From: Anthopleura xanthogrammica
Lineage: Eukaryota; Cnidaria; Anthozoa; Actiniaria; Actiniidae
Direction: 5' to 3'
NCBI GenBank assembly: GCA_964019055.1
Contig: OZ025207.1
Span: 18,625,730 to 18,689,729, forward strand
DNA: 64,000 nt
Made by a program: the position numbers and the translations under genes. The notes under the pieces were generated by a model that saw only the letters and a program-made list of their open reading frames with translations, was not told the DNA's origin and ran no database searches. Within the stretch, counting starts at the first letter, position 1; each line of letters starts with the position of its first letter. Below, piece by piece: positions 1 through 11,740 of this stretch.

Positions 1-2
1 CT

Positions 3-1785
3 GGTTCGATGATTGATCAGCTGAACAAATGTCTGGTTTTTGTTTACACTGGGAAGACAAGATTGGCCAAGAACCTCTTGCAGGTGACATACATTTTCTG
101 GTAGAATAGCAGCGAGGAAAAAAATAGACGAGGATATCTAAAACTCAACAAAAATGACATTATTTGTGGTAACTTTTCTTCCTTTTTTCCCATCAGAATG
201 TGGTTCGTAATTGGTACGGCAGACAGCCAAACATAGTCAAAGTCGTCGATGATCTGGCTGATAATGCTAAAACACTAGCTAAAGCACTAGAAGATGGTAG
301 GTTAGGTCAACGTAAGGCCGATTAGGGCTTTCTGCTCTGCTCTGCTTTGTTTTTTCCTTTGTTGGTTTTTTTTCTTTTTTCTTTTTTTTTTTTTTTTTTT
401 GGCTGACCCTCTCAGGACTTATATTGGTATTTCAAGCTAGGCTTACCGCTTTTTCCAGTAAAGATTTGTGACGGTGGACCCAAGTTGCCACCCCTCCGTC
501 ATCCAATCATATATCTAACTTCATGTCCTTTATTTCCCCCCAGGGGATCTGGCCCTTTTTGGACAGTGTGTCAGTAATTACAGAGAACACAAGAAACTGA
601 TCGCTCCAGGTTAGTAGCTGACTGTGCCGTCACAATCATCCCGTGTTGTACCATATTCTGTAAGTAAGAGGTGTTTGTTTTTTAGGTACCGAACCAGAGG
701 ATATACGTAAGATGATGGAAGCAATTCAACCTTATGTCTATGGTAAGTCCTAATGATGATAGTTGTGGTGGTGTTGTTGTTGCTTCTGTTGCTGTTGTTG
801 TTGTTGCTGGTTTTATTTTGGCTACTAATGTTACGGTACGTTCAAGATAATGATGCTGCTGCTGTTGCTGCTTCTGCTGCTGTTGTTGCTTCTGCTGCTG
901 ATACTATTGTTTCTGCTTCTGCTGTTGCTGTTGTTGTTTCTACTGCTGCTGTCGTTGCTACTTTTGCTGCTGTTGATATTGTTGCTGTTGGTGCTGCTCC
1001 TGCTGTTGTGTTGGCTGCTATTGCCCGCATTGTTTTTGTTCAGTATTGTTGATGTTGTTGTTGCCGTTGGAGTAAGTGTCAGTCCTACCAGACCCTTTTT
1101 GAACTCAAAAAAGCTATACTATACTTTATATATATGAGCAGGAGTAGCTCAGTTGGTTAGTGTGTGGCCTTCGGAGCTAGAGGCCTACGGTTCGATCCTC
1201 AGGATCTCCACGTCTGTTCCGACTTCACTCTTTCTGTGTAGCTTTAGCTTTAATTACCAGAAATAAGAAGCACTGATAGTTTGAGGGGGTAATATAAAGT
1301 GCGCACCTTCGAACACTTTATACACGCATGAACCCCTGGCTCACTCCCCACGATTTCGAAGTAAAATATTTGATTTTACATTTTTTTTACTCACTCTCAA
1401 GATAGTGGTTGCAACAAACGATGACAAGAAGCGTCGCTTGATATAATATTCTGTACATTTGGTAATAAAAATCCATGTGTTCACCCCCGCAGGTCAATGT
1501 CTCGCAGGCGCAGGTGGTGGTGGGTTTCTGTGCGCGATTGCGAAGTCTCCTGAAATGGCGGGAAAAATCAAAGAAACTTTAGGAAACAAAAAGGTAAGTC
1601 ATTTGGTATTGGAAATCCAGTTCTCAGCTGTCTCACTAGTACACATAAATCCACCTATTCTCCTAGTATCCAGCCATCAATTTCTTACTTCTTTTGTGTT
1701 TTTTTTTTTTTTTCAGTTTTCAGATGAAGTTGCCTTCCACGAAGTTTCTATTGATAACGAAGGGCTCACAATCAGAAATGAATAA
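3..1785 (+). CDS. FCSK: L-fucose kinase, C-terminal six exons (partial)
   Basis: Fucokinase phosphorylates L-fucose to fucose-1-phosphate in the cytosolic GDP-fucose salvage pathway. The exons I join are 3-83, 197-296, 544-609, 686-742, 1493-1593 and 1717-1785; every junction has GT/AG ends and agreeing phases, and the gene's 5' part lies left of the window. The translation contains LVFVYTGKTRLAKNLLQ, then a helical stretch with NWYGRQP, GQCVSNYREHKKLIAPG, RKMMEAIQPYVYG, and the glycine-rich GHMP-kinase loop AGAGGGGFLC, ending in a short strand-rich tail and a TAA stop. This order and these motifs match the C-terminal GHMP kinase domain of animal FCSK as I remember it. The visible part is about 157 residues of a protein usually near 1000. 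The fourth intron (743-1492) carries a long imperfect trinucleotide tract and a tRNA-like element. Identification is confident; the exon edges are read by eye. Confidence 0.9.
753..1050 (+). repeat. Imperfect GTT/GCT trinucleotide repeat in FCSK intron
   Basis: About 300 bases made almost wholly of TGT, TGC and TTC-like triplets with many interruptions, inside the intron 743-1492. Long open frames on both strands here (poly-Leu, poly-Ala/Val) are products of the repeat and not genes. Confidence 0.9.
1139..1209 (+). repeat. tRNA-derived element (SINE head or tRNA pseudogene)
   Basis: It contains an A-box-like TAGCTCAGTTGG and a B-box GGTTCGATCC at normal tRNA spacing, and starts and ends with GGAG and ATCTCC, which could pair. 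The anticodon arm closes with GGCCT/AGGCC but the loop is too large and the T stem pairs poorly, so I do not call a functional tRNA. It lies in an FCSK intron. Confidence 0.6.
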
Positions 1786-2045
1786 TTAAGTAATATTAGA
1801 AATTATCGACCAGTCACAGGGGAAAATTTATTATTTCACTGCCAGTCACCTTAGACAACTAACTAGATTGTATAAATGGTCATTTTTATATTCAAGACGC
1901 ACGAACTTAGGCACACATTTCAGTGCAACTATTTATGAATCTTCGACTGGTTCGTCTCCAAGACGGATAGGAGACGTATAAAGCATACAGAATTGCTGCT
2001 TGCTTTAGTGCGCCTTGAACGGCAAACTATCTGTATTGCCACGAG

Positions 2046-2051
2046 AATAAA
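2046..2051 (+). terminator. Candidate poly(A) signal of FCSK
   Basis: AATAAA lies about 260 bases after the FCSK stop codon on the same strand. It is the first canonical hexamer I see downstream of the gene. Confidence 0.4.
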
Positions 2052-2670
2052 AGGAAAAAAGACGTGGCTGCCATGTTGGTTGACATGACAAAAAAAACCA
2101 AGACCAAAATCCCTGCGGTTCGAGTGTTACACGTTAAAACTTTAAGCTGAAACTTGTGAACAAGTTACACGGGGGGGGGGGGGGGTACACGGCGCAATTT
2201 CGTCCTGAAACTTTAAGGTGCAACAGGGCCTTCAACTAAAGTGGCGGCTATGACGTCACATGCACATAAATTTGAAGAAGCTCGTCTGGAAATGCAAGGG
2301 TATTATATTACAAAGACGAGCGAATCTTCCATACTTTCTTTTATTTTTTTTCTTCTCTTATTTTTTCTTTTCTCAATTTTTGTAAAATCTATACTGAGAA
2401 TATTGTCAGATGTGTTATAGGCATTTTCACGAACGATACTGAAGTAGTAGTTAATAATGGAATAGCAAATTTGACATGCATAAATATACGTATACGATAT
2501 CAGCTGTAAACAACAATAATAATAATAATATTCACACTGATGAACAACAACAATCACGGTATGCTTCTCATAGTCACGATAACGTACGTTTGATTCTGTC
2601 TATAAAAACACGTTTTTCTTTGACCTGTGCTGTCTGTGCTGCTGCTATCTCTGAGTTGTCTGCCTACACT

Positions 2671-2823
2671 CCTTTCCATAGTCTTCCCACAATCCCTTAT
2701 GATCCGAGCGTGAGCTCGAGGTCCGGGTAGAATTTGCATATTTTTATACCTTTTTTGGACATTTTACCCTGACCTCGACCTCATGCTCGGATCGTAAGGG
2801 ATTGTGGGAAGACTACGGAAAGG
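2671..2823. repeat. Inverted-repeat element (MITE-like), ~153 bp
   Basis: The left arm CCTTTCCATAGTCTTCCCAC continues through AATCCCTTATGATCCGAGC. The right arm is its near-perfect reverse complement and ends in GACTACGGAAAGG. The arms are about 45 bases around an AT-rich centre. There is no coding capacity. Confidence 0.8.
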
Positions 2824-3585
2824 AGCATGCAAGAATATCACTTTTATAGTGTCTACATTCACATTCATTCTTACAGCTAATTTAGGAACAGTTAAAAAAA
2901 AGGCAATAGTTACTATCATTAAGTAAAAGAAATGGGAATATAGTTATTTAAAAGAAATAGGGATAGTAAATAAAGGAATGAAATTTAACCAGTTTGAGTT
3001 TGAATTTTTGGAATTGAATGTTCCCCTTTTACATCTCTCCTTTCCTCTCCTCTCCTCTCCTCTCCTCTCCTCTCCTCTTCTGTTTCTCCACTTGTATCCC
3101 CTATTCACTGAAAGTTCAACAGCAAAAATAAGCCGGCAGGAATTGGAACAAATTTCTGGGGGCAATGCTACATTTTGCATTTTTTTTAGTTTTCCTTTCA
3201 TTATCTCGGATTGCACACAGTCTTACTCGGATTCGTTTGTCCACGCTTTTATCCAAATTATGACGTCAGTAAGAGAATTAAGTTATCAGTTTTCTAATTA
3301 ATTTTAACTTTCTGATAATTACCACGATTGATATAATTAGCTGTAAAAGCCTTTTTTGGGGACTTTTTGGTGTTGGCATGGAAACAATCTCGAAGCCATG
3401 ATGGTTTTCTTAAATTAAATAAAGGGTGGTCATTTTGAAGAACGCCCGTTGACCTTTTCTGACTTAGAATAACCATGGATGATAAATTTATCATCCATGG
3501 AATAACTGAGTCGATGTCGAGTCGATGTCTAGTCTCGAAAACAATGTAATAAGTATCTACTAATATGGACTAATAATCCATTCTC

Positions 3586-3701
3586 TAGCCTGCGTAGCGG
3601 CGCATTTTGGTTTTTTTTGGGGAAGGAGACTACCCAGTCTCCCTCTCTCGCTCCCCACCCCTTCCCCCAAAAACCCCAAAAATGCGCCGCTACGCAGGCT
3701 A
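3586..3701. repeat. MITE with 9-bp target-site duplication (Mutator-like size)
   Basis: Terminal inverted repeats of about 22 bases start TAGCCTGCGTAGCGGCGCAT and end in the exact reverse complement. The inner parts also pair (G/A-rich against C/T-rich). Both flanks carry TCCATTCTC (3577-3585 and 3702-3710), a perfect 9-base direct repeat. A 9-bp duplication is typical of Mutator-like DNA transposons, so this is probably a non-autonomous member of that superfamily. Confidence 0.8.
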
Positions 3702-4705
3702 TCCATTCTCCCCACCCCTAAGGAACCCCTAAGGGTACTTTTTGATCAAACCTGTTCAACAAGTTATCGATTAAAACGTGCTGTGATTGGACAGTTCTGC
3801 AATGCAAATTTTATCCCAGGCCCCTCAGGCCCCTCCGGCTCGCGATAATTTAATCAAATGAAGTTATAACATAGATACTATATAACGCGCGCTCTGATTG
3901 GATAATATTCTATGAAAAAGAAATGGATGGTTCATAGAGATGGTTCATGCTGACGTCAGCATTGCTGAAAAAAAAATTTCCAGCAAAAAGTTTTCCCATT
4001 TTTTTCTTGATATTAGTCTTAAAATTCTCATTAAGGAATGGCTAGTAATAGCCCAAAGACGGTTATAAAGCTGTAAAGCTCTATATTTCCAAGCTCAACC
4101 CCAAATGTTCAGCATTCTTCCAGTATCCCAGCCGAAACTGGGCGCCTTCCCATGACGTTTGGTACGACAACAAGCCGCTCGGCATCAATAAACTATAAAA
4201 TGAAAAGTTTTCCTTTAGCCCTTTATATGGCCTTAATTATTTACGTCTGAACAGCAATAAATCTTGTCAGGAACGACGAAAAGTCTAACTTTGAAGGTAA
4301 GAAGTTTGCTGCATGACAAAATCCTCAAGTTTCCCGCTGTTTTTGAATCTTGACTGTCCAGTCACGCTACTCAGTGCAAAGTCCAATATCCTCGCGCTTT
4401 TGTTTTCTATGTAATTTTTTCTTTCAATAACAATACCATAACGTATTTATTATCATTTATGTTTGTACTCCATGAGTTACAGTTGAATTCTATTTTTGTA
4501 CAAATTATTGTGTACAAATAGATTCCACTGGTTTTCCTACTTTAAAATACTCGCTTGACCGGTATCAACAAACACGTTCGTCACGAATGCACATGTCTCA
4601 CTGTTTATAAACAAAGCCGTATTCGTTTTACAACTTGTTTGTTTGGACTTAAAATTCCCTTCGCGATCGTTGTCTGATCAAACCATAAACGTTCTCCTAT
4701 CCACA

Positions 4706-7700
4706 ATGGAGTCAACAACGACTGCAGAGGGACAAGTTTCGTTTTTACAAGACTTCAGTACGTTAGCTTTCGAACAATTCCAGTGCTTTCGTTCAAATCA
4801 AGAACTGTGTGATGTAGTTTTATGTGTCGATGGTGTCCACATTCCCGCCCATAGATTGGTTCTAGCGGCTTCAAGTCCTTATTTTCGAGCTATGTTTTCT
4901 GGAAAAATGGCCGAAAGCCTTCAGAAGGAAATCTTCTTGTCTGACTTGAATGGCAAAGCCGTGGAACAAATTATTAATTTCTTTTACTGCGGGAAGATTG
5001 TCATTGATGAAGAAAATGTACAGTATTTGCTTTATGCTTCATGTCTTCTAGCAGTCAACCACGTTAAACAATACTGCTGTGATTTTCTCCAACAAGAAAC
5101 AACAGTTCCAAATTGCCTGGGAATTCGCGCCATCGCCGATACCCTTTCTTGTAGTGAGCTCTTCGAAGCTGCAAATTTGTATGTAACAGAAAACTTTTCT
5201 CAGGTTCTTCTGTGTGAAGAATTCCTACTTCAACCGTTCGAGTCGCTAAGCATTTTAATTGATTCAGATTATCTCAATATCGCTGGTGAATGTGAGCTTC
5301 TTGACGGCGTCATGAAATGGCTTCATTGGGACAGCTTGAATCGAGCGAGGTATGCACGTTCACTTCTAAAGCGTATACACTTGATAAAAATCCATATCAG
5401 CCGGTTGGAGGCGTTAGTGACTGACTCCATTATATCCACTGACTGCGAATGCCTTGATTTGATATTAGAGGCATTAGACACACTTGCTTCTAAGAACGTA
5501 TCAAGTGCATACGAATTTCCAATGTTTTTAAATAGGATTTATGGCAAAGCCATGGAGGTGTTGTTTGCAATTGGGGGCGAGTCAGTAGGGGTAACACTAG
5601 ACTCTACAGAATGCTATGACTTGGAAGGCAATACATGGGATTGGGAAGTATCTGTCAGGGATTCAGAACCTCTTTCATTACCAGCCCTGGAGCAAAGTAG
5701 AAATAACGCAACGTCATGTACCACAGGCCATCACGTGTATGTTATTGGTGGAAGCTATTCTTGGAAAGCCCTTGATGTCGTAGAGAGGTATGAATGGCCA
5801 GAAAACAAGTGGCAGCAGCTGTCTTCATTGAACCAAGGTCGGCTGGGTGCTGGATCTGCTGTTGTTGATGGACAGCTCCTTGTTGCAGGAGGGTGTGGCA
5901 AACATGGATATCTATCAAGTGTTGAGTCGTATGATCCTCTTTTGGATAAATGGACAGTTATCAAGCCAATGAAACAGCGCCGTAGTTATCTGGGTGTGGC
6001 TGAGCTCAATGGGTATGTTTATGCTGTGGGTGGTTATGGTGGTGCATTGGGGGAAAGTGATGGCTTCATGGATATTGCTGAGTGCTATGTTCCTTCTAAT
6101 GATATGTGGATTCCCGTGACACCATTGTTACAGCCAAGAGCACACTTTGGACTTGCTGCCGAAGGAGGTATGTTTTTTCATTTAAAGAGTGGAATGTTTG
6201 TAAGGGACTGGCCATATATAAGTTTATTGGAGAAGGGAGGTAACAAGAGGGAGTATTCTAGATTGAAAACTGATCAAGTGTAATTTATTATTTTAATTTG
6301 CACTATAATTTGACGTATGGCAAATAAACATGTATGTATGTATGTAAAAGGGTGGCCCACTTCTTTCCCTATCCTTATTGATGATTAATTACTAAATGTA
6401 TTTTTTTGATTATCTTAATTATTTTTAATGCCCTATTTGTCATCTTTTGTCTGTTATTTGGCACAAATTACCCACTTTGTCTATAACTGAAGATTTATTT
6501 AATCTCATTTATATTGGTCTTGCTAAATTATAGATTTAAGTGTTTAAAATCTTCTCACCAAGCATGATATATTAATATGGCTTTCCATTCTCTTTTCTCT
6601 TTTTTCTTCTTATATCTCCCCTCTTATTTCTATTTTATTTGCTTCTCTTCTCTTCTCTTCTTGGTAAACTTTATAAGACTTGATATGCATCTTGATAGTT
6701 GTTTTGAAAGTGATACTGACAGCAAGTCAGCTCCCAAAAATCTCAAGCTTTTCATAAAGCTCCTCCACGGTCAAGACTCAAGTCGTTCACATCGGCTGAA
6801 AGGACCTTCATTGTCTCATAAAACAATTGAACGAAGCATAGATCTATTGTGATACTGCCTCGTTCTATTGTTTTATAAGACAGTCTTGGGGCCAATATGA
6901 ATGAACGCTGATCCTCTTTGTCCTCTTTCCACTGCATTAGTTTTTGCACGCCATCTTGAATTCCTTAAGTCAACACAGGAAACCCATGTCAACACAGGAA
7001 AAGCCAAATAAGCGACAAATGAGTGGCTTTCTAACTTTCATAAAACAACATACAGTGGCGCCATTGCATTGTCATGAAGTGTTTTTAATTGATTTCTGTT
7101 TCTAAGCTAGTAAAGAATTATCACCATGAAAACATACACGACGGACAGTTTTAAAGAACACTACAAATTTATAAGTAACCAGGTTTGCTGCGTTGACATA
7201 AAGGAATTTAAGATGGTGCCAGAAAACTGTTTCCATAGAACCGATAGAAGAGCTTTTGCAAAAAGCTTCTGAGACTGACTTGCTTTAGGTATCACTTTCA
7301 GAACAAGCATATCAAGGTATGTATCAAGTATTATGTAAGTTTCCAAATAAGATAAGCTAAGCCTGTCATACAAATACAATAAGCAAGTAAGTCTTATATG
7401 TTAAGTGTAAGTTTTAAATTATGTAAAATACTCGTTTTGCATCTTGTTTCTCATCCCATTTCGCATTGTTTCATTTCACAAAAAAAAAAAAAACGAGCCC
7501 TTTTTTACACCATTTTTGCTTTTCTTTTTATCACTATTATTCTACCAATATCTAACTGACAGTTATCTCTGTTTTTTGATTACTAGGTTCATTATATGCA
7601 GTTGGAGGCTATAACAGCTCATGGCTGACATCATTAGAGAGGTTTGATCCAAGAGAAGGGCAGTGGTACCCCTTCCCTCCAATGAAATCCCCTCGCAGTA

Positions 7701-7870
7701 GTGCAGGGGCATGCTCCCTCAATAACTGCTTGTACATTGCTGGTGGATTTGATGGTGTCAAGAACTTGAATTCTGTAGAATCCTTTGATATTAGAGCTGG
7801 GAAATGGAAGCAAATGAATCCTATGAGAACAGTACGTTTCGGGATGTGTCTTGCAGAGTGTAAGCTTTAG
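4706..7870 (+). CDS. BTB-BACK-Kelch (KLHL-type) protein, two exons
   Basis: The exons are 4706-6167 and 7587-7870 (junction GAAGGAG|GTATGT ... TACTAG|GTTCA, phase 1), giving 581 residues with stop TAG. The frame is open upstream to 4643, but the first ATG is at 4706, so I start there. A BTB domain lies at about residues 25-135 (CDVVLCVDGVHIPAHRLVLA, then the FRAMFSGKM core), a BACK domain at about 140-245, and six Kelch blades from about 285 to the end, each with a GG pair followed by Tyr and Trp (for example VIGGSYSWKALDVVERYEW and YIAGGFDGVKNLNSVESFD). KLHL proteins of this length usually bind Cullin-3 through BTB/BACK and present substrates with the Kelch propeller; that role is inferred here. 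The intron falls between blades 4 and 5. I cannot assign a specific KLHL orthologue. Confidence 0.92.
6168..7586 (+). other. Intron of the Kelch gene
   Basis: The single intron, 1419 bases, GT/AG. If retained, the frame continues for about 39 codons to a TAA at 6281-6283, followed by AATAAA at 6323. It also has a weak inverted repeat at about 6807-6886 (arms around TCATAAAACAATTGAACGA). I see no other coding exon in it. Confidence 0.75.
6323..6328 (+). terminator. Candidate intronic poly(A) signal
   Basis: AATAAA sits 40 bases after the stop that would be used if the Kelch-gene intron were retained. It could end a short isoform with a truncated propeller. Without RNA data it may equally be chance in AT-rich DNA. 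Confidence 0.25.
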
Positions 7871-8501
7871 AGCCATCAACCACAATCCAAGAAAAAGATT
7901 TTGTCAAGCATGAGTGTTTATCAAATCTCCAGATTTCATGTTTTCGACAAGCTAGACAGAAAACCATGTGTTCCATTGAAAAACACATGTACAAAACTTT
8001 GTATATATGTATAAAAAATTGGTGTTAGAGGAAAGCTTTTCTTCTTTCTGTACATAGAATAGAAAACTCCAAATATGACCACTTTCTCAAGCTTTGGCTT
8101 TCTGAAACTGCATTTATAATTATTTGATTCATTGAAACAAAAAAACCAGATATCTGAAAATTATAGAGTTCACAGAAATATAACAAGAATAGATACTTTT
8201 TGAATTGGTAAAATACTGCTGTGCTCCCTGACTACAGATTCATTAACGCAGGATTAAAGCCTCGATTTTGCATGGATTAATCATGTGACTATTCCTGTAA
8301 AGATCCATGGAATTTCAAAGCATTTAAATTCATTTGTTGTTGAAATTATACATTTTATTACTTTACTCTTGGTATTTGTGAATAATTTGACACTGAAATG
8401 AGGCTAACCCTGAGTAAATGGGGTTGTTATCAAGGAACACGGCAGTATTGTACAAAATGGAAAAAGATATTGTATTCTCTAAATTGTTCACAAATTTGGG
8501 T

Positions 8502-8678
8502 CTACACCTAATTGCAAAAACGTTGTCATACAACATTTGAACATTTGTAGTTTCAAGATTAGGAATAAATTAAAAGTACAAAAGAAAATGATCTTCTTTT
8601 GTACTTTGAATTTATTCCTAATCCACTAAACTACAAATGTTCAAATGTTGTATGACAACGTTCTTGCAAGTAGGTGTA
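8502..8678. repeat. Palindromic MITE-like element (family TACACCTAATTGCAA)
   Basis: The arms of about 80 bases are near-perfect inverted repeats, starting TACACCTAATTGCAAAAACG and ending CGTTCTTGCAAGTAGGTGTA. The same termini recur at 33225-33519, which makes this a family and not a chance hairpin. Confidence 0.85.
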
Positions 8679-8761
8679 TACAATAATTTGTAAGTATTTT
8701 GTCTTGTATTTATGAAAACCATTTTGTATACATGTAAATCACTTTGTAATAACTAGAAACT

Positions 8762-9152
8762 ACTATTATAGGAAATGAACCCTCCATGAAATTAAGTAAA
8801 CATGAATTTCAAAAAATCTTTTAATGTTAATTTCCATATCATTTAAAAGTGGAACGTTAATTTTCACGATATCAATTTCTAGTAATTTTATCTTTAATCT
8901 CCTTTTGAAAACAACATTTCAGTGTTTGTTGGAAATTATATTTTCATTTTTCATTCTACAAGCTCTTCATTTTCACTTTCAGATGAGTTATCTTCATGTC
9001 CATCGTGTTAATTTCATTTAAATGGGAATTTTGGCTTCTCTTTCGCTTTAATTTTCTTCATTGAAAGTATTTTTGCCCTTAATTCGCGTTAATTTAAGTT
9101 GCAATTATTTCTAATACTTTAATTTCGTGGAGCGTTAATTTCCTATAATAAG
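8762..9152. repeat. MITE-like element, family TTATAGGAAATTAACGC, copy 1
   Basis: The left end reads TTATAGGAAATGAACCCTCC and the right end is the reverse complement, GGAGCGTTAATTTCCTATAA. The inside is AT-rich and non-coding. A second copy lies at 11741-12437. Shared inner sequence such as GCTCTTCATTTTCACTTTCA confirms common origin. Confidence 0.85.
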
Positions 9153-9383
9153 GGAATTGGAACTTGTAACTAATACAAAAATTGTCATTACTCATATTGC
9201 AAAGTTTTGAAATATTTCACACATTATTTGTATGATAGATGGTAAAATTTGTATGATATATGATGAACTGAATCTGGAATTCTAACTTCATCAAATATAT
9301 TATACTAGAAGGATTCTGAACTGGTTGTGGGTCTATTGCGCCTTGTCACACGCAGGCCATTATCATATATGACCACTCATCAT

Positions 9384-9460
9384 GAGTCTTTCCTGTAGCT
9401 CAATGGTTAGAGCATCCAACCAGGGTCTGAAAGTTATTGGTTTGATTCTTATCAGGGACT
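9384..9460 (+). repeat. tRNA-derived element
   Basis: It has an A-box-like GTAGCTCAATGGTTAGAGC and a degraded B-box GGTTTGATTCT about 40 bases later; the ends TCCTG and CAGGGA could form part of an acceptor stem. The B-box mismatch and the poor anticodon stem argue for a pseudogene or SINE head. Confidence 0.55.
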
Positions 9461-10485
9461 ATAATTCTTTCTGATTTGCTTCAGCTAGCGACAAATAATA
9501 TATTATAATTCTATATTATTTGTATGTTATGTAAGATAAACTGCAAGCATTTTTGATGACGATACATTAAGGTAGTGTTAGACTAGGCAGTGTTTCTTGC
9601 AACTTGTCTCGCAATTTTGTGGTTCAAAAAAGTTAGTCGAAGTTGCACAACAGGGTATGTTCTATGTTTCATGCAACTTGTGTCACACATTTCAATGTAG
9701 TTGACTGAGAAGATAAATAATGTATACCTGATACAATATTATTAGCTGTCAACACATCATTGCGTGACAAGCTGAAGGAGGGTTTTTACGCTAGGCAATG
9801 TCTTGATTGTTGCTGTGATTGTCGTAATCGCAAAAGTAACGACAACGCACAAGAAACATTTCCTAATGTAACACCACTTATACACATTTCTGTGTGTAAA
9901 TATATTGTTAATATTATATATATACAGGTTCTGAAGATATCAGAACGGACACAGATGGACAGCCTGGATCGAGGAGGTGAAAACAAGGCTAGTCGGTCAT
10001 CCGTGATCTGTGTTCTATGTGTTTTTTATTCACCTCAAGCTTCATCTTTGTTACTGATGTTTACATCCTGATTACAAATTATTTTTATGCTCCTAAGGAA
10101 AAATCCAGCTTTCAACAGATCTGGATGACTGATTAGCCTAATTTTTGCGTCCTTAATCCAGGCAGCCTGCATTTTGTCACCATGTATAAGTTTCCAATCA
10201 AATGTTCATTTTCATTTAGTAAATACAGATTTTTAAATAATTTTTATGTAACACAATTTTTATTTACTTCAAATGAGGTTATCTTTCAATTACATCAATT
10301 ACAATATTGGCAACTCAATGGGTATTATTCAGGTCAGGCTATTTTGCAGGTTGGGGGCCAAAATTTGTGGCTTTCACAAAAAATATTTGTATAATCTACT
10401 GAAATAATGGGTTTTACACAGCCATCATGCATAAATAATAGCAAAATATAATAATAAAAATAGAATGGAAGCATGCTTGAATGTG

Positions 10486-10686
10486 TACAGCCTTTTGCAA
10501 GAATTATGGCCGTTTCAAGTATATCAGAAGTTATTGGATATCATCGCTGATATTTTCCGGGTTGCCTATCACTAGGGCTTTCTGAAAAAAATATCAGGAA
10601 AGATATCCCATAATTTCTGATGCACTTTTGATACACTTTTATATATACTTGAAACGGCCATAATTTTTGCAAAAGGCTGTACATGT
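10486..10686. repeat. Palindromic MITE-like element, ~200 bp
   Basis: The left arm starts TGTACAGCCTTTTGCAAGAA and continues through TTATGGCCGTTTCAAGTATAT. The right arm ends with the reverse complement, GCAAAAGGCTGTACA. There is no coding content. Confidence 0.8.
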
Positions 10687-10935
10687 TAAATAATATTATA
10701 TACTTTTAACAATAACAAATGCACTGGCACTTTTATAATTGTAAAACTGGTTATATTTTCATTAAAAAAAAATTTAAAAATGCACTGGCACTTAAAAATA
10801 TATAGGATAAAATACAAAAATATTCAAATAATTATGTGGAAATGATTGAAGAGTAAATACAACAGAAATAATGACATGTCTAAAATGGGAAACATGCCCA
10901 AGGTAGAGGCCTATATAACATAAAAATGTTTACAG

Positions 10936-11252
10936 TCAAAATGGCTCAAGCGTACCCCCCAGGCTCTATTAATGATTTCATTATTTGAATATCGAGTTGA
11001 TTATTCACTCTGAGTTTTTATTAAAACATTCAAAATCCAAACTTCATATTCATTTTACAACTAAAATGATAAGGGATGGCCTTTCTGGGGAGTTTTTCTA
11101 CCTTGGCATGGCAGTTGTTGAAGAATCCAAACAAAACTCATATAGATAATTCATTTTCAAGTTTGGAGTCAGAGTGAATAATGAACTCAATATTCGAATA
11201 ATGAAATCATCAATGAATTCTAGGGGGTATGCTTGAGCTGTTTTGACTGTAT
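10936..11252. repeat. Inverted-repeat element, ~315 bp
   Basis: The left end has ACAGTCAAAATGGCTCAAGC followed by the GTACCCCC block. The right end has GGGGGTATGCTTGAGC, then TGTTTTGACTGT. A second arm block (TTATTCACTCTGA / TCAGAGTGAATAA) pairs further inside. Confidence 0.75.
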
Positions 11253-11740
11253 TTAGACCCACAAACCACTTTGGTCTGGAAATGATTTGTTTCATCTTTA
11301 TAAAGTAGCTGTTATAAATCTTGCTTTCCAATTGTTCATGTGCAGGTTCTGTATTACGTGTAGGCTCAGATTTCCAGCCGTCAGGGTTTTGCACGAACCT
11401 AGTTCTTTATGAGAGCATACGGCACACACACACACACTTTCTGTGTCATCATTCATGTCCAAAATAATAATTATTGTAATTCTTATTTTATGAAAGAAAT
11501 AAAAAACTTACTTGCTGTGTTGTTAATACAGTCATAAAGCACTTGGGGATTGGCAGAACATGTGAGAATTATTGAGAAGCACTCTGCTATGCATCATGCC
11601 TCTCATTACACTTTTCTTGTGTTCTGCCAACCACCACATTGCACACAGCATGCATGCATTTTCTTGAATAAAACATAGCAAATGTGGATTTAAAAATATA
11701 CAAAAATATTATTCGTTTAATATCTTCACAATTTACCTTA

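Larger units (their letters stand above)
1786..4705. other. Intergenic region between FCSK and the Kelch gene
   Basis: No supported coding exon. It starts with the FCSK 3' UTR, then has a poly-G run (2169-2186), an AAT microsatellite (2515-2531), two inverted-repeat elements (2671-2823 and 3586-3701) and a CTCTC tract (3042-3076). The last 500 bases should hold the promoter and 5' UTR of the Kelch gene; I see no clear TATA box. A GGTAAG at about 4295 could be the donor of a non-coding first exon, but this is a guess. Confidence 0.6.

Noticed and set aside
1139..1209. Functional tRNA gene
   Set aside because: A and B boxes are good, but the anticodon loop is too large and the T stem does not pair; I prefer a tRNA-derived repeat. 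The same reasoning holds for 9384-9460 and 17030-17095.
4643..4705. Longer N-terminus of the Kelch protein
   Set aside because: The frame is open upstream, but it would need a TTG start; the first ATG in frame is at 4706.
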